A stretch of DNA of 5,071 bases from an uncultured Actinomycetes bacterium. Lineage in GTDB: Bacteria; Actinomycetota; Acidimicrobiia; Acidimicrobiales; Ilumatobacteraceae. Position 1 is the first letter of the stretch; every line of letters begins with the position of its first letter. Below, one piece after another: positions 1-5,071 of the stretch. Below the pieces are notes generated by a model. The model worked only from the letters and a program-made list of their open reading frames with translations. It was not told where the DNA came from and made no database searches. Location of the stretch: assembly GCA_903925985.1 (NCBI GenBank), contig CAIYHK010000061.1, positions 1 through 5,071 on the forward strand, written 5' to 3'. The translations under genes and the position numbers were made by a program.

Positions 1-263
1 CCGTCTGGGGCATCGATCAGGGCCTTTGCTTTTCATCGCAGTTCAAATTACGCACCGTTATCTGGGAGTTCGGCGGCGAGCAGATCAATACCAACTTGGT
101 GTCTGCCATAACAGCGATTCGTGATAATCCACCCTGTGAAATCACGAACCTACTTTCCGAAGCCGAGGTTGAAGCATTGGTGCAGCGGTGCACTTGGGTG
201 TGCGACCGCGGTGTTCTTCCAATTGACGCCTCTGGCCATCGCTATCCATGGCCATTGGTGTGA
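1..263 (+). CDS. SCO1664-like (PI3/4-kinase-like fold) protein, C-terminal part
   Basis: The reading frame is open from base 3 and ends at TGA 261-263, giving the last 86 residues of a protein whose start lies before the window. It opens with VWGIDQGLCF followed by KLRTVIWEFGGE. I recognise this pattern from the actinobacterial SCO1664-type conserved proteins, which are related to phosphatidylinositol 3/4-kinases. In that family the D-x-G of the first motif corresponds to the metal-binding D-F-G-like motif of the kinase fold, and the rest is a helical tail with a Leu/Glu-rich stretch (LLSEAEVEALVQR). The substrate is unknown; lipid or protein kinase activity is inferred from fold only. In other actinomycetes these genes often lie near a DUF3090 gene, a phosphomutase-like gene and mshC, which would be upstream and out of view here. 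The stop overlaps the next gene's start, suggesting an operon. Family recognition is from memory of the motif, not a search. Confidence 0.78.
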   Translation, partial: VWGIDQGLCFSSQFKLRTVIWEFGGEQINTNLVSAITAIRDNPPCEITNLLSEAEVEALVQRCTWVCDRGVLPIDASGHRYPWPLV

Positions 264-1237
264 GCGAGCTAGACACACTGATCAACAGTCTCGATCACGA
301 TGGTCTAGTGCGGTATGTAGATGGCTGTTGTTCATCGCGTGACTGGACAGAGTTACTCCGAGTTCGCGACACATGTCGTCTAGCAAATGATTCGGGTCGG
401 CAGATGTGGCCAATCACTACGCTTGCCAACTACCGACTCGCGCTGCATGCGCCAGCGGAGTTCGCAGTCCAAGCTCTGGACGAAACAAACACAAACTTCT
501 TGTTTGGTCCACTCTCAGAAGTGATTGCACAACATCACAGTTGGGATGACCTCAAAGGACATTTAAGTGACGTCCACATCGCCGATGTTGTCGCCCATGA
601 ATGCGGAATTCGTGGTGCAGACATCAATTACAACCCAACTTTGCAAGTGTTTGATATTCCACACACATTGCAGAGTTGGGAGCATCGGTATCAGCCACCT
701 GTCTATACGGACGCCGGCGTGCAACATGACCCACCCGAATTCAACGGCGAACTGCAACCGCTTGAAATTGCAGCGAAAGCAAATGTGGTCGAAGATCGGG
801 ATACGACCAGTGCGCTTCGTGCCGTGATTGAACCCTGGATCAGTGCATCAAATGGTCGTGCCGAGATACGTGGTGCTGAAGGAGGAGTCTCCGAAGCGCT
901 CGCCTCAATTGGTGTAGTACGTGCGCGTGGTCAAAACATCACTCCCGCTGATGCAATCTCACTGATCACTTGGGCCGGTTCGAGCGGAGGTGCACACGGT
1001 CGCCGCCGCGGGATGGCAAGTGGTCGCTACAGCATGTGGTGGTGCGTGGTCGCACTCGCTGGCCTCACAGACGAGTGGCCGCTCAAGCCCGATGAGATCG
1101 GCGACATCACTAGCGAGTTCACTTGGTGGCAGTGGGATGCCTACGAAACGCGTTCAGGTTGGCGATTACAGATCGCAGTAGAGGATCCAACTGACGGCGT
1201 CACATGGATCATCAACGCGGTTGACACCGCTATTTGA
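248..1237 (+). CDS. Tryptophan-rich protein of unknown function
   Basis: This is a 329-residue protein from ATG 248, or 325 from GTG 260. The GTG shares the four bases GTGA with the stop of the preceding gene, a classic coupling arrangement. No Shine-Dalgarno is visible for either start, so coupled translation is likely and the GTG start is at least as plausible. I do not recognise the product with confidence. There is no signal peptide or clear membrane segment, so it is probably cytosolic. The N-terminal 110 residues look helical and repeat-like, the middle (about 120-180) is Pro/Asn/Asp-rich and loop-like, and the C-terminal 90 residues look like the conserved core. That core holds [12 protein letters not shown] (244-255), WW at 264-265, WWQW at 293-296 and W305/W320: nine Trp in 90 residues. 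It weakly recalls actinobacterial domains of unknown function such as DUF6183, but I cannot confirm that. Frame integrity and normal composition support a real gene. Its job may be tied to the kinase-like protein upstream. Confidence 0.85.
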   Translation: MAIGVSELDTLINSLDHDGLVRYVDGCCSSRDWTELLRVRDTCRLANDSGRQMWPITTLANYRLALHAPAEFAVQALDETNTNFLFGPLSEVIAQHHSWDDLKGHLSDVHIADVVAHECGIRGADINYNPTLQVFDIPHTLQSWEHRYQPPVYTDAGVQHDPPEFNGELQPLEIAAKANVVEDRDTTSALRAVIEPWISASNGRAEIRGAEGGVSEALASIGVVRARGQNITPADAISLITWAGSSGGAHGRRRGMASGRYSMWWCVVALAGLTDEWPLKPDEIGDITSEFTWWQWDAYETRSGWRLQIAVEDPTDGVTWIINAVDTAI

Positions 1238-1249
1238 TACAGCGCGGAA

Positions 1250-2209
1250 TCAGCCGCGGGACTTGATGGCTTCGATCAACTTGGGGAGCACTTTGTGCAC
1301 GTCACCCACGATGCCGAGGTCAGCCACACCGAAGATCGGTGCTTCTTTGTCCTTGTTGATTGCGATGATGTTCTTTGAACCCTTCATGCCCACCATGTGC
1401 TGGGTTGCACCCGAGATTCCGGCAGCGATGTAGATGGTTGGCTTTACGACCTTGCCGGTCTGGCCGACTTGGTACGAGTAAGGCACCCAGCCTGCGTCAA
1501 CAATTGCGCGTGATGCGCCAGGCGCACCCTTCAACAACTTCGCAAGCTCTTCCACCATTGAGTACGACGGCGCCTCACCGAGACCACGGCCGCCGGACAC
1601 CACGATGTCGGCTTCGTCGAGTTTCGGACCCGAGGTCTCTTCAACGTGAACTGCAGTCACCTTTGCAGCGCCAGCATCAGCCACGGGAGCTGCCACAACT
1701 TCAGCAGCGCCGCCGCCAGCGGACTCTGCCGCAAAGCTCTTCGGGCGGAAGGCCACAAGGTGTGGCCCAGAACCTGTGAACGTGGTCGTAACGAGGGTGT
1801 TACCGCCAAAGATTGGCGTGGTGGCACTCACTGCGCCGCCATCAACCGCCACGTCGATGTTGTTCGTAAGAACAGTGACATCGAGCTTGACCGACAAGCG
1901 CGACATCACGTCACGGCCTTCGTAGTTCTGCGGGAACATGATGAGGTCGGGCTTGTTGCCACCATCAATGACAGCCTTCATCGCGCTGGAAACTGCAACA
2001 CCAGGCAAGGCACCAGCGAGATCGCCAGTTGCGTAGACCTTGGTAGCGCCGTATTCACCAAGTGCGCCAGCAACACCGGCACCGTCGGCACCGATGAATG
2101 CCGAGACATTCGCACCGATCTCACGGGCCTTGGTCAAGAGTTCAAGAGTTCCTGTGGTGGGCACTCCATTTGCAACCTGTGCAAATACCCAAACATTGTT
2201 CAGAGTCAT
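1250..2209 (-). CDS. etfA: Electron transfer flavoprotein alpha subunit
   Basis: EtfA (FixB) is the FAD-carrying subunit of the soluble heterodimer that takes electrons from acyl-CoA dehydrogenases and similar flavoenzymes and passes them to ETF:quinone oxidoreductase or another acceptor. The 319-residue length is normal. Residues 1-155 form the N-terminal nucleotide-fold domain, followed by an Ala/Gly-rich linker (about 160-185). The C-terminal FAD domain shows SGGRGLG (205-211), [11 protein letters not shown] (231-241), QVGQTGK (247-253), the family signature [16 protein letters not shown] (260-275), [11 protein letters not shown] (283-293) and ADLGIVGD (296-303). All the usual FAD contacts appear present, including Arg234 and Gln270-His271. 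The Thr at 269, where Ile or Val is common, is a minor change. The start is ATG 2209, with the ribosome site AAAGG seven bases upstream. The gene lies 13 bases after etfB, in the usual etfB-etfA order, and is almost certainly cotranscribed. The stop is 12 bases from that of the convergent unknown gene. Confidence 0.97.
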   Translation of the reverse strand: MTLNNVWVFAQVANGVPTTGTLELLTKAREIGANVSAFIGADGAGVAGALGEYGATKVYATGDLAGALPGVAVSSAMKAVIDGGNKPDLIMFPQNYEGRDVMSRLSVKLDVTVLTNNIDVAVDGGAVSATTPIFGGNTLVTTTFTGSGPHLVAFRPKSFAAESAGGGAAEVVAAPVADAGAAKVTAVHVEETSGPKLDEADIVVSGGRGLGEAPSYSMVEELAKLLKGAPGASRAIVDAGWVPYSYQVGQTGKVVKPTIYIAAGISGATQHMVGMKGSKNIIAINKDKEAPIFGVADLGIVGDVHKVLPKLIEAIKSRG

Positions 2210-2217
2210 TTCAGTGC

Positions 2218-2223
2218 CTTTCT
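2218..2223 (-). promoter_or_regulatory. Ribosome binding site of etfA
   Basis: Read on the minus strand this is GAAAGG, ending seven bases before ATG 2209 and starting within the etfB stop codon region. It is a well-spaced Shine-Dalgarno, fixes the etfA start, and allows independent or coupled initiation within the etfB-etfA message. Confidence 0.7.
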
Positions 2224-2999
2224 CAGATTGCTTTCAGATTTTCGAGGAATGCCACGACGCGGCCAAATGCTTCGCCGTCGTCTTCGATCACTTCGCCTGC
2301 CTGGCGCGCTTCGGCCTGTGCAACGTTTGTGATCTTCTGACCTGCGCCATCCCAACCAGATGGTGCAACGCCAAGATCCGAAGCCTTCACTTCTTCAACC
2401 GGCTTGCTCTTTGCAGCCATGATTCCTTTGAAGGATGGGTAACGCGGCTCAACCACACCAGCGGTCACGCTGATGAGCGCGGGCAATGGGCATGTCACTT
2501 CGTCATAACCAGCTTCGGTCTGACGATCGGCGTTCAATGTGCCGCCGTTGATTGCAATCTTCTTTGCAAAAGTGACTGATGGCAATCCGAGAAGTTCCGC
2601 CATCTGCTCGGGCACGGTACCTGTGTAACCATCGCTCGATTCAGTTGCTGCGATTACGAGATCCGCACCACCAAGACGCTTAACGGCTGCAGCAAGCACC
2701 TTTGCAGTTGTGAGTGCATCTGATCCGGCAAGTGCTGGATCAGAGATCAACACACCCTTTGCAGCACCCATCGCAAGTGCGGTGCGCATGCCTGAGGTTT
2801 CACTGTTCGGCGCCATCGAAACGATGCTCACCTCACCGCCTCCTGCTGCATCAACCAACTGCAACGCCATTTCAACGCCATAGCTGTCGGACTCATCCAT
2901 GATCAGCTTGCCGTCACGCTTAAGAGCATTAGTGCTGCCGTCGAGGGCTCCCGGGTTGGCCGGGTCTGGGATCTGCTTCACGCACACAATTACGTTCAT
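2223..2999 (-). CDS. etfB: Electron transfer flavoprotein beta subunit
   Basis: EtfB (FixA) pairs with EtfA. In the usual housekeeping type it binds AMP and supplies the loop that docks acyl-CoA dehydrogenases. From ATG 2999 the protein is 258 residues, the usual length, and begins [13 protein letters not shown], the expected first strand and nucleotide-binding turn. An in-frame TTG at 3008 would add three residues (MKP) but lacks support, so I place the start at the ATG. Visible motifs are [25 protein letters not shown] (118-141, where the conserved DGYTGTVP lies), the beta signature region around [22 protein letters not shown] (157-178), and [17 protein letters not shown] (184-200). The last corresponds to the partner-recognition segment and the following conserved GIM-A-K. 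The C-terminal tail (210-258) wraps the alpha subunit in known structures. It is first in the operon. No good ribosome site precedes the ATG, and a -10-like TACGGT lies eight bases upstream, so the transcript may be nearly leaderless. It diverges from the lipid kinase gene. Confidence 0.97.
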   Translation of the reverse strand: MNVIVCVKQIPDPANPGALDGSTNALKRDGKLIMDESDSYGVEMALQLVDAAGGGEVSIVSMAPNSETSGMRTALAMGAAKGVLISDPALAGSDALTTAKVLAAAVKRLGGADLVIAATESSDGYTGTVPEQMAELLGLPSVTFAKKIAINGGTLNADRQTEAGYDEVTCPLPALISVTAGVVEPRYPSFKGIMAAKSKPVEEVKASDLGVAPSGWDGAGQKITNVAQAEARQAGEVIEDDGEAFGRVVAFLENLKAI

Positions 3000-3007
3000 G
3001 GGCTTCA

Positions 3008-3037
3008 ACCGTACCGATTGGAAACCCCATTAACCAA
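3008..3037 (-). promoter_or_regulatory. Possible promoter of etfBA
   Basis: On the minus strand TTGGTT (3037-3032) and TACGGT (3013-3008) are 18 bases apart and fit a -35 and a TANNNT -10. The start point would fall within about two bases of the etfB ATG (2999), giving an almost leaderless message, in keeping with the lack of a clear ribosome site. Pattern match only. Confidence 0.35.
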
Positions 3038-3043
3038 CTGTGA

Positions 3044-3068
3044 CAGGGGTCGCTCATTGGCTCCCCTG
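3044..3068. repeat. Inverted repeat CAGGGG-N13-CCCCTG upstream of the lipid kinase
   Basis: Two perfect six-base arms (3044-3049 and 3063-3068) are separated by 13 bases in the 83-base gap between the divergent etfB and lipid kinase genes. The right arm ends two bases before the possible -10 at 3070. Spacing of the half-sites (19 bases centre to centre, about two helical turns) suits a dimeric DNA-binding protein. Chance cannot be excluded. Confidence 0.4.
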
Positions 3069-3069
3069 A

Positions 3070-3075
3070 TACCGT
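3070..3075 (+). promoter_or_regulatory. Possible -10 element for leaderless lipid kinase transcript
   Basis: TACCGT ends seven bases before the TTG start at 3083, the distance at which transcription would begin on the start codon itself. The nine bases TACCGTTTC are identical to those at the predicted whiB -10 (4787-4795). No convincing -35 is found at 16-19 bases upstream. Confidence 0.35.
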
Positions 3076-3082
3076 TTCTGCC

Positions 3083-4021
3083 TTGCGCATCCTGCTCGTC
3101 GTGAACTCCTTCGCATCCTCGGTAACGGCACGGAACACCGTGGTCGTTCATCAGGCTCTGTCCAGAGAACATGAGGTCCAGATGGTGGAAACCAACCGCC
3201 GCGGACACGCCACCCGATTTGCTCAAGATGCGGCAAGGCGCGGGCTTGACGCGGTGGTGGCATTCGGTGGCGACGGAACCCTAAATGAGGTCGCCACGGG
3301 GCTGGCTGGCACGGATACGGCCTTAGCGGTGATGCCTGGCGGCTCAACGAACGTGTTCGCGCGCACAATCGGTCTTAAGAATGACCCCAGCGTCGCTGTT
3401 CGCCAGATTGTCGGCGGGCTCACCAACGGCAGTGGAGACCCGATCGGTCTCGGGCGGGTGAATGGTCGCTACTTCTGTTTTCACACTGGTGTTGGTTTTG
3501 ATGCAGCGGTCGTGCGCGAGGTTGAAAAGCGTGCATCACTCAAGCGCTATGCAGGGCACCCATTGTTCATTGCTGCATCGCTGCAGACTTGGCTTTCGAA
3601 ATACGACCGCACAAAACCACATTTCAGTGTGCAGGGCGAGTCGTGGCAGGTGGATAACGGATTCTTCACCGTGGTGTTGAACACCAACCCGTATACGTAT
3701 CTTGGAAACCGACCACTCGATCTCTCTTCCGCCGCATCTCTTGATCGGGGTCTTGTTGCCGTCACTTTCAAAACACTCTCGGCGCCTGCAGTAATCAAGA
3801 CACTTTTGGGCGCTCTAAAAGGTGGCGGGATTCGTGTTACCGAGAAAAATGCAGACATCCTTGACGTGCACACCGACCTCACGCAGCTGCGTATCTCGAG
3901 CGCGGAACACTTTCCATTCCAGCTCGACGGCGATTATCTAGGCGAAACCACTGATCTCGAGTTTCAACACGTGCCCGAGGCAATCAGGCTGATTAAGCCT
4001 GTTGCAATTGCTGACGTATAG
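3083..4021 (+). CDS. Diacylglycerol kinase family lipid kinase (DagK/YegS/BmrU type)
   Basis: This family transfers phosphate from ATP to diacylglycerol or similar lipids or sphingoid bases, giving phosphatidate for phospholipid recycling. The enzymes are soluble or membrane-associated, and this one has no membrane segment. Its 312 residues are typical. The order is: first strand RILLVVNSFASS (2-13), the ATP-site motif FGGDGTLNEV (61-70), the PGGSTNVFARTIGL loop (85-98) typical of actinobacterial members, GVGFDA (136-141), which opens the C-terminal beta-sandwich, and QLDGDYLGET (280-289), where most relatives have D-G-E and this one D-G-D. The only standard start consistent with the first strand is TTG 3083; the frame is closed upstream at TGA 3041-3043, and no ribosome site precedes it. 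A TACCGT -10-like element seven bases upstream suggests a leaderless transcript. The exact lipid substrate cannot be read from sequence. The 3' end overlaps the convergent phosphodiesterase gene by 29 bases. Confidence 0.92.
   Translation: MRILLVVNSFASSVTARNTVVVHQALSREHEVQMVETNRRGHATRFAQDAARRGLDAVVAFGGDGTLNEVATGLAGTDTALAVMPGGSTNVFARTIGLKNDPSVAVRQIVGGLTNGSGDPIGLGRVNGRYFCFHTGVGFDAAVVREVEKRASLKRYAGHPLFIAASLQTWLSKYDRTKPHFSVQGESWQVDNGFFTVVLNTNPYTYLGNRPLDLSSAASLDRGLVAVTFKTLSAPAVIKTLLGALKGGGIRVTEKNADILDVHTDLTQLRISSAEHFPFQLDGDYLGETTDLEFQHVPEAIRLIKPVAIADV
3985..4001. terminator. Possible hairpin at convergent gene ends
   Basis: CAGGCT (3985-3990) and AGCCTG (3996-4001) form a perfect six-base stem with the loop GATTA. 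The phosphodiesterase stop codon lies in the loop, and the stem is also coding sequence of the lipid kinase (RLIKP). No T-run follows on either strand, so it would be at best a weak or Rho-assisted bidirectional terminator. Confidence 0.25.
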
Positions 4022-4700
4022 AGAGCGCAACATCGGGCACGTTTGTGCAGATGCCATCAATTCCCCATCGCATGAGCTCTTCAAGTCGTGCTGGGTCGTC
4101 ACAAGTCCAAGTGTTCACTTGCAGTCCGGCGGAGTGAAAAGCATCAAGTGCTGGCTTTGACAGCAAGCCGACATATGGGTGAATGGCCTCATGCCCAGCA
4201 GACTTCAAGCTCTCCGCCACTTGTGCCAGATCTTCGTCACGGACCCCAACGGTTAACCAAGCAGTTCGGAACTGTGAATTGAGTTCACGTACATAGTCAA
4301 TGGTCTCGCGGCGAAACGACGAGATGAGCCAACGATCGAGTTCGCCGAGTTCTTGCAGAAGTTCGACCGTCTTCCGTGTGCGAATTTCTGTTGGATCAAA
4401 GTCGGGTTCTTCTGGATCGTTTTTGATTTCAACGTTCACCCACATTCCTGCGCACGACTCCAGTGCCTCGGCAAGCGTTGGAATGTGATCCGGGATGTCC
4501 AAGTGATGGGTCTCGCTGATCACACTCCCATCGGCAAGGCGTGGGTCATGGTGGACAACCAAAAGGCCATCGCGCGTGTTACGCACATCCAGCTCAACGG
4601 CGTCGGCGCCCATCCTCTTGGCCATCGCAAATGCCATCAATGTGTTTTCCTGAACGGCTGCTGAAGCACCGCGATGGGCTATGACGTTTGCCACATTCAT
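3993..4700 (-). CDS. Glycerophosphodiester phosphodiesterase, cytosolic type
   Basis: GDPD enzymes hydrolyse deacylated phospholipids (glycerophosphocholine, -ethanolamine, -glycerol) to sn-glycerol 3-phosphate and an alcohol, using a divalent metal. This 235-residue protein has no signal peptide and fits the short, single-domain TIM-barrel form that acts in the cytoplasm. The catalytic set is visible: IAHRGAS with His9-Arg10, QENT with Glu18, VELDVR with Glu36 and Asp38 (metal), VVHHDP with His51 (second catalytic His), VNVEIK with Glu91 (metal) and Lys93, then the late barrel motifs VNTWTCDDP (195-203) and GIDGICTNVPDVA (213-225). The start is given as ATG 4700, but AGAGG abuts that ATG. 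GTG 4694, two codons later, has the same ribosome site at a better distance of six bases, so the true protein may be 233 residues. It converges on and overlaps the lipid kinase gene. Its promoter lies in the shared region with whiB. Some family members act on other phosphodiesters, so the substrate is inferred. Confidence 0.94.
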   Translation of the reverse strand: MNVANVIAHRGASAAVQENTLMAFAMAKRMGADAVELDVRNTRDGLLVVHHDPRLADGSVISETHHLDIPDHIPTLAEALESCAGMWVNVEIKNDPEEPDFDPTEIRTRKTVELLQELGELDRWLISSFRRETIDYVRELNSQFRTAWLTVGVRDEDLAQVAESLKSAGHEAIHPYVGLLSKPALDAFHSAGLQVNTWTCDDPARLEELMRWGIDGICTNVPDVALSIRQQLQQA

Positions 4701-4725
4701 CCTCTGTAACCCTTAGTTTTCAACC

Positions 4726-4754
4726 ACTTTAGGGTCGCTGAACAAATTGCTCAG
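4726..4754 (-). promoter_or_regulatory. Possible promoter of the phosphodiesterase gene
   Basis: On the minus strand a TAAAGT (-10 type, 4731-4726) lies 17 bases from a weak -35-like CTGAGC (4754-4749). This would start the message near 4719, about 19 bases before the ATG, leaving room for the AGAGG ribosome site. The weak -35 is inside the palindrome 4738-4754. The match is modest and other positions are possible. Confidence 0.25.
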
Positions 4755-4762
4755 AATGACCC
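4732..4762. promoter_or_regulatory. Nested palindrome, candidate operator between gdpD and whiB genes
   Basis: The core CTGAACAAATTGCTCAG (4738-4754) is a 17-base palindrome in which seven of eight arm pairs match around a central A. It is flanked by outer arms GGGTC (4732-4736) and GACCC (4758-4762), offset by two bases. It sits in the divergent intergenic region, beside the predicted whiB -35 and over the possible phosphodiesterase -35. The symmetry suits a dimeric regulator. The regulator is unknown; the core does not match the CRP pattern TGTGA-N6-TCACA. Confidence 0.5.
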
Positions 4763-4763
4763 C

Positions 4764-4792
4764 TTGTCAGCACCTTTGCACACCTCTACCGT
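4764..4792 (+). promoter_or_regulatory. Predicted promoter of the whiB gene
   Basis: A -35 TTGTCA (4764-4769, five of six to the sigma-70 type consensus) and a -10 TACCGT (4787-4792, fitting the actinobacterial TANNNT pattern) are separated by 17 bases. Transcription would begin near 4799, leaving a leader of about 70 bases that holds the inverted repeat 4831-4847 and the ribosome site. The -35 abuts the outer arm of the palindrome 4732-4762, so a protein bound there could control it. Inference from pattern only. Confidence 0.5.
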
Positions 4793-4830
4793 TTCAAAGC
4801 CGTTCACGGCGCATTCACCATCGAAGTTTC

Positions 4831-4847
4831 ATCCGAATCGTTCGGAT
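4831..4847. repeat. Perfect 7-base inverted repeat in whiB leader
   Basis: ATCCGAA and TTCGGAT flank TCG (4838-4840), a perfect inverted repeat that lies 22 bases before the GTG start and 11 bases before the AGGAG. It could form an RNA hairpin with a three-base loop in the 5' leader, or be a DNA operator inside the transcribed region. There is no following T-run, so it is not a simple terminator. Confidence 0.55.
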
Positions 4848-4858
4848 TTACAGCAATC

Positions 4859-4863
4859 AGGAG
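4859..4863 (+). promoter_or_regulatory. Ribosome binding site of the whiB gene
   Basis: AGGAG lies six bases before GTG 4870. It is the strongest Shine-Dalgarno in the window and decides the GTG start. No in-frame ATG occurs before the conserved WRRESLC segment. It begins 12 bases after the inverted repeat 4831-4847, so that structure could influence ribosome access. Confidence 0.85.
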
Positions 4864-4869
4864 CCCTCA

Positions 4870-5071
4870 GTGTCAATTCTTGCTTCCAGCCTCGCACTCG
4901 GCAATGCGGACTATTCGTGGCGCCGCGAATCTCTTTGTGCAGACACCGATCCCGAATTGTTCTTCCCGATCGGCACCACGGGTCAGGCCCTGTTGCAGAT
5001 CGCAAAAGCCAAAGAGGTTTGCTCGGGCTGCACTGTGAAGAGCCAGTGTCTCGACTTCGCTCTCGAAACCA
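4870..5071 (+). CDS. whiB1: WhiB-family transcriptional regulator, WhiB1-like, cut by window end
   Basis: The gene starts at GTG 4870 with an excellent ribosome site (AGGAG 4859-4863, six bases before the start). It runs off the window after 67 complete codons, without a stop. Key features are WRRESLC (17-23), DTDPELFFP (25-33), GTTGQALLQIAKAK (35-48), then VCSGC (50-54) and CLDFALET (60-67). Cys23, Cys51, Cys54 and Cys60 give C-x27-C-x2-C-x5-C, the family's four ligands for a [4Fe-4S] cluster. The G-x(2)-G-x-A-L-x-Q-I spacing between FFP and the second Cys matches mycobacterial WhiB1 and Streptomyces WblE better than WhiB2, WhiB3 or WhiB7, so I suggest the WhiB1 subfamily. WhiB1 is a nitric-oxide-sensitive, essential regulator that binds the main sigma factor. 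The G-(V/I)-W-G-G turn and basic DNA-binding tail that normally follow lie beyond the window and cannot be checked. The family is very secure, the subfamily symbol less so. Confidence 0.93.
   Translation, partial: MSILASSLALGNADYSWRRESLCADTDPELFFPIGTTGQALLQIAKAKEVCSGCTVKSQCLDFALET

Noticed and set aside
121..342. Small plus-strand open frame across the first gene junction
   Set aside because: It is out of frame with the recognisable C-terminus of the kinase-like protein and the following long gene, and its composition is unlike a real protein.
2222..2240. Direct repeat of CAGATT at the end of etfB
   Set aside because: Two six-base copies in an A/T-rich stretch that includes the etfB stop. 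Too short and without further copies.
1646..2332. Long plus-strand open frame (228 codons) opposite etfA and etfB
   Set aside because: It runs antisense to two unmistakable ETF genes, spans their junction, and its translation is rich in Arg, Cys and His with no recognisable domain. It is a by-product of codon bias on the other strand.
3054..3368. Minus-strand open frame opposite the lipid kinase start
   Set aside because: It covers the conserved GGDGT region of the kinase in antisense, its product is Pro/Arg-rich low-complexity sequence, and it has no ribosome site or homology that I recognise.
4004..4011. Palindrome GCAATTGC near the end of the lipid kinase gene
   Set aside because: Only eight bases, inside coding sequence of both strands (it encodes Gln/Leu repeats on the minus strand), so chance is sufficient explanation.
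4738..4754. CRP/FNR-type binding site
   Set aside because: The palindrome has TGA and TCA half-sites nine bases apart, whereas CRP sites need TGTGA-N6-TCACA and FNR sites TTGAT-N4-ATCAA. Neither fits.
4774..4799. CTTTG/CAAAG inverted pair around the whiB -10
   Set aside because: Five-base arms with a 16-base gap are expected by chance in this many bases.

Overview
The window looks like chromosomal DNA of an actinomycete (Actinomycetota). It ends in a WhiB-family iron-sulfur regulator, a family largely confined to this phylum and its phages. It begins with the C-terminus of a protein resembling the actinobacterial SCO1664-type PI3/4-kinase-like family. Base composition is moderate rather than the very high G+C of Streptomyces, so a lineage such as the Acidimicrobiia is possible, but that is a guess. 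There is no sign of mobile DNA, CRISPR, rRNA or tRNA. Almost the whole window is core-type coding sequence.

Layout: (1) 1-1237, plus strand: the tail of the SCO1664-like gene, then an overlapping tryptophan-rich gene of unknown function, probably translationally coupled. (2) 1250-2999, minus strand: etfB-etfA, the two subunits of electron transfer flavoprotein, as a two-gene operon converging on the unknown gene with 12 bases between stops. (3) 3083-4021, plus strand: a DagK/YegS-type lipid kinase, divergent from etfB. (4) 3993-4700, minus strand: a cytosolic glycerophosphodiester phosphodiesterase whose 3' end overlaps the lipid kinase by 29 bases. (5) 4701-4869: a divergent control region rich in inverted repeats. 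(6) 4870 to the window end, plus strand: a WhiB1-like regulator, cut by the edge.

Functionally the centre of the window is lipid-related. ETF collects electrons from acyl-CoA dehydrogenases of fatty-acid beta-oxidation, the lipid kinase phosphorylates diacylglycerol-like lipids, and the phosphodiesterase recycles glycerol phosphate from deacylated phospholipids. These genes are not one operon, so any joint role is inference.

I see no clearly new multi-gene system. The parts most worth a second look are the nested palindrome between gdpD and whiB, a hairpin or operator just ahead of the whiB ribosome binding site, an inverted repeat upstream of the lipid kinase with -10 elements placed for leaderless transcripts, and the unknown tryptophan-rich protein coupled to the kinase-like gene.
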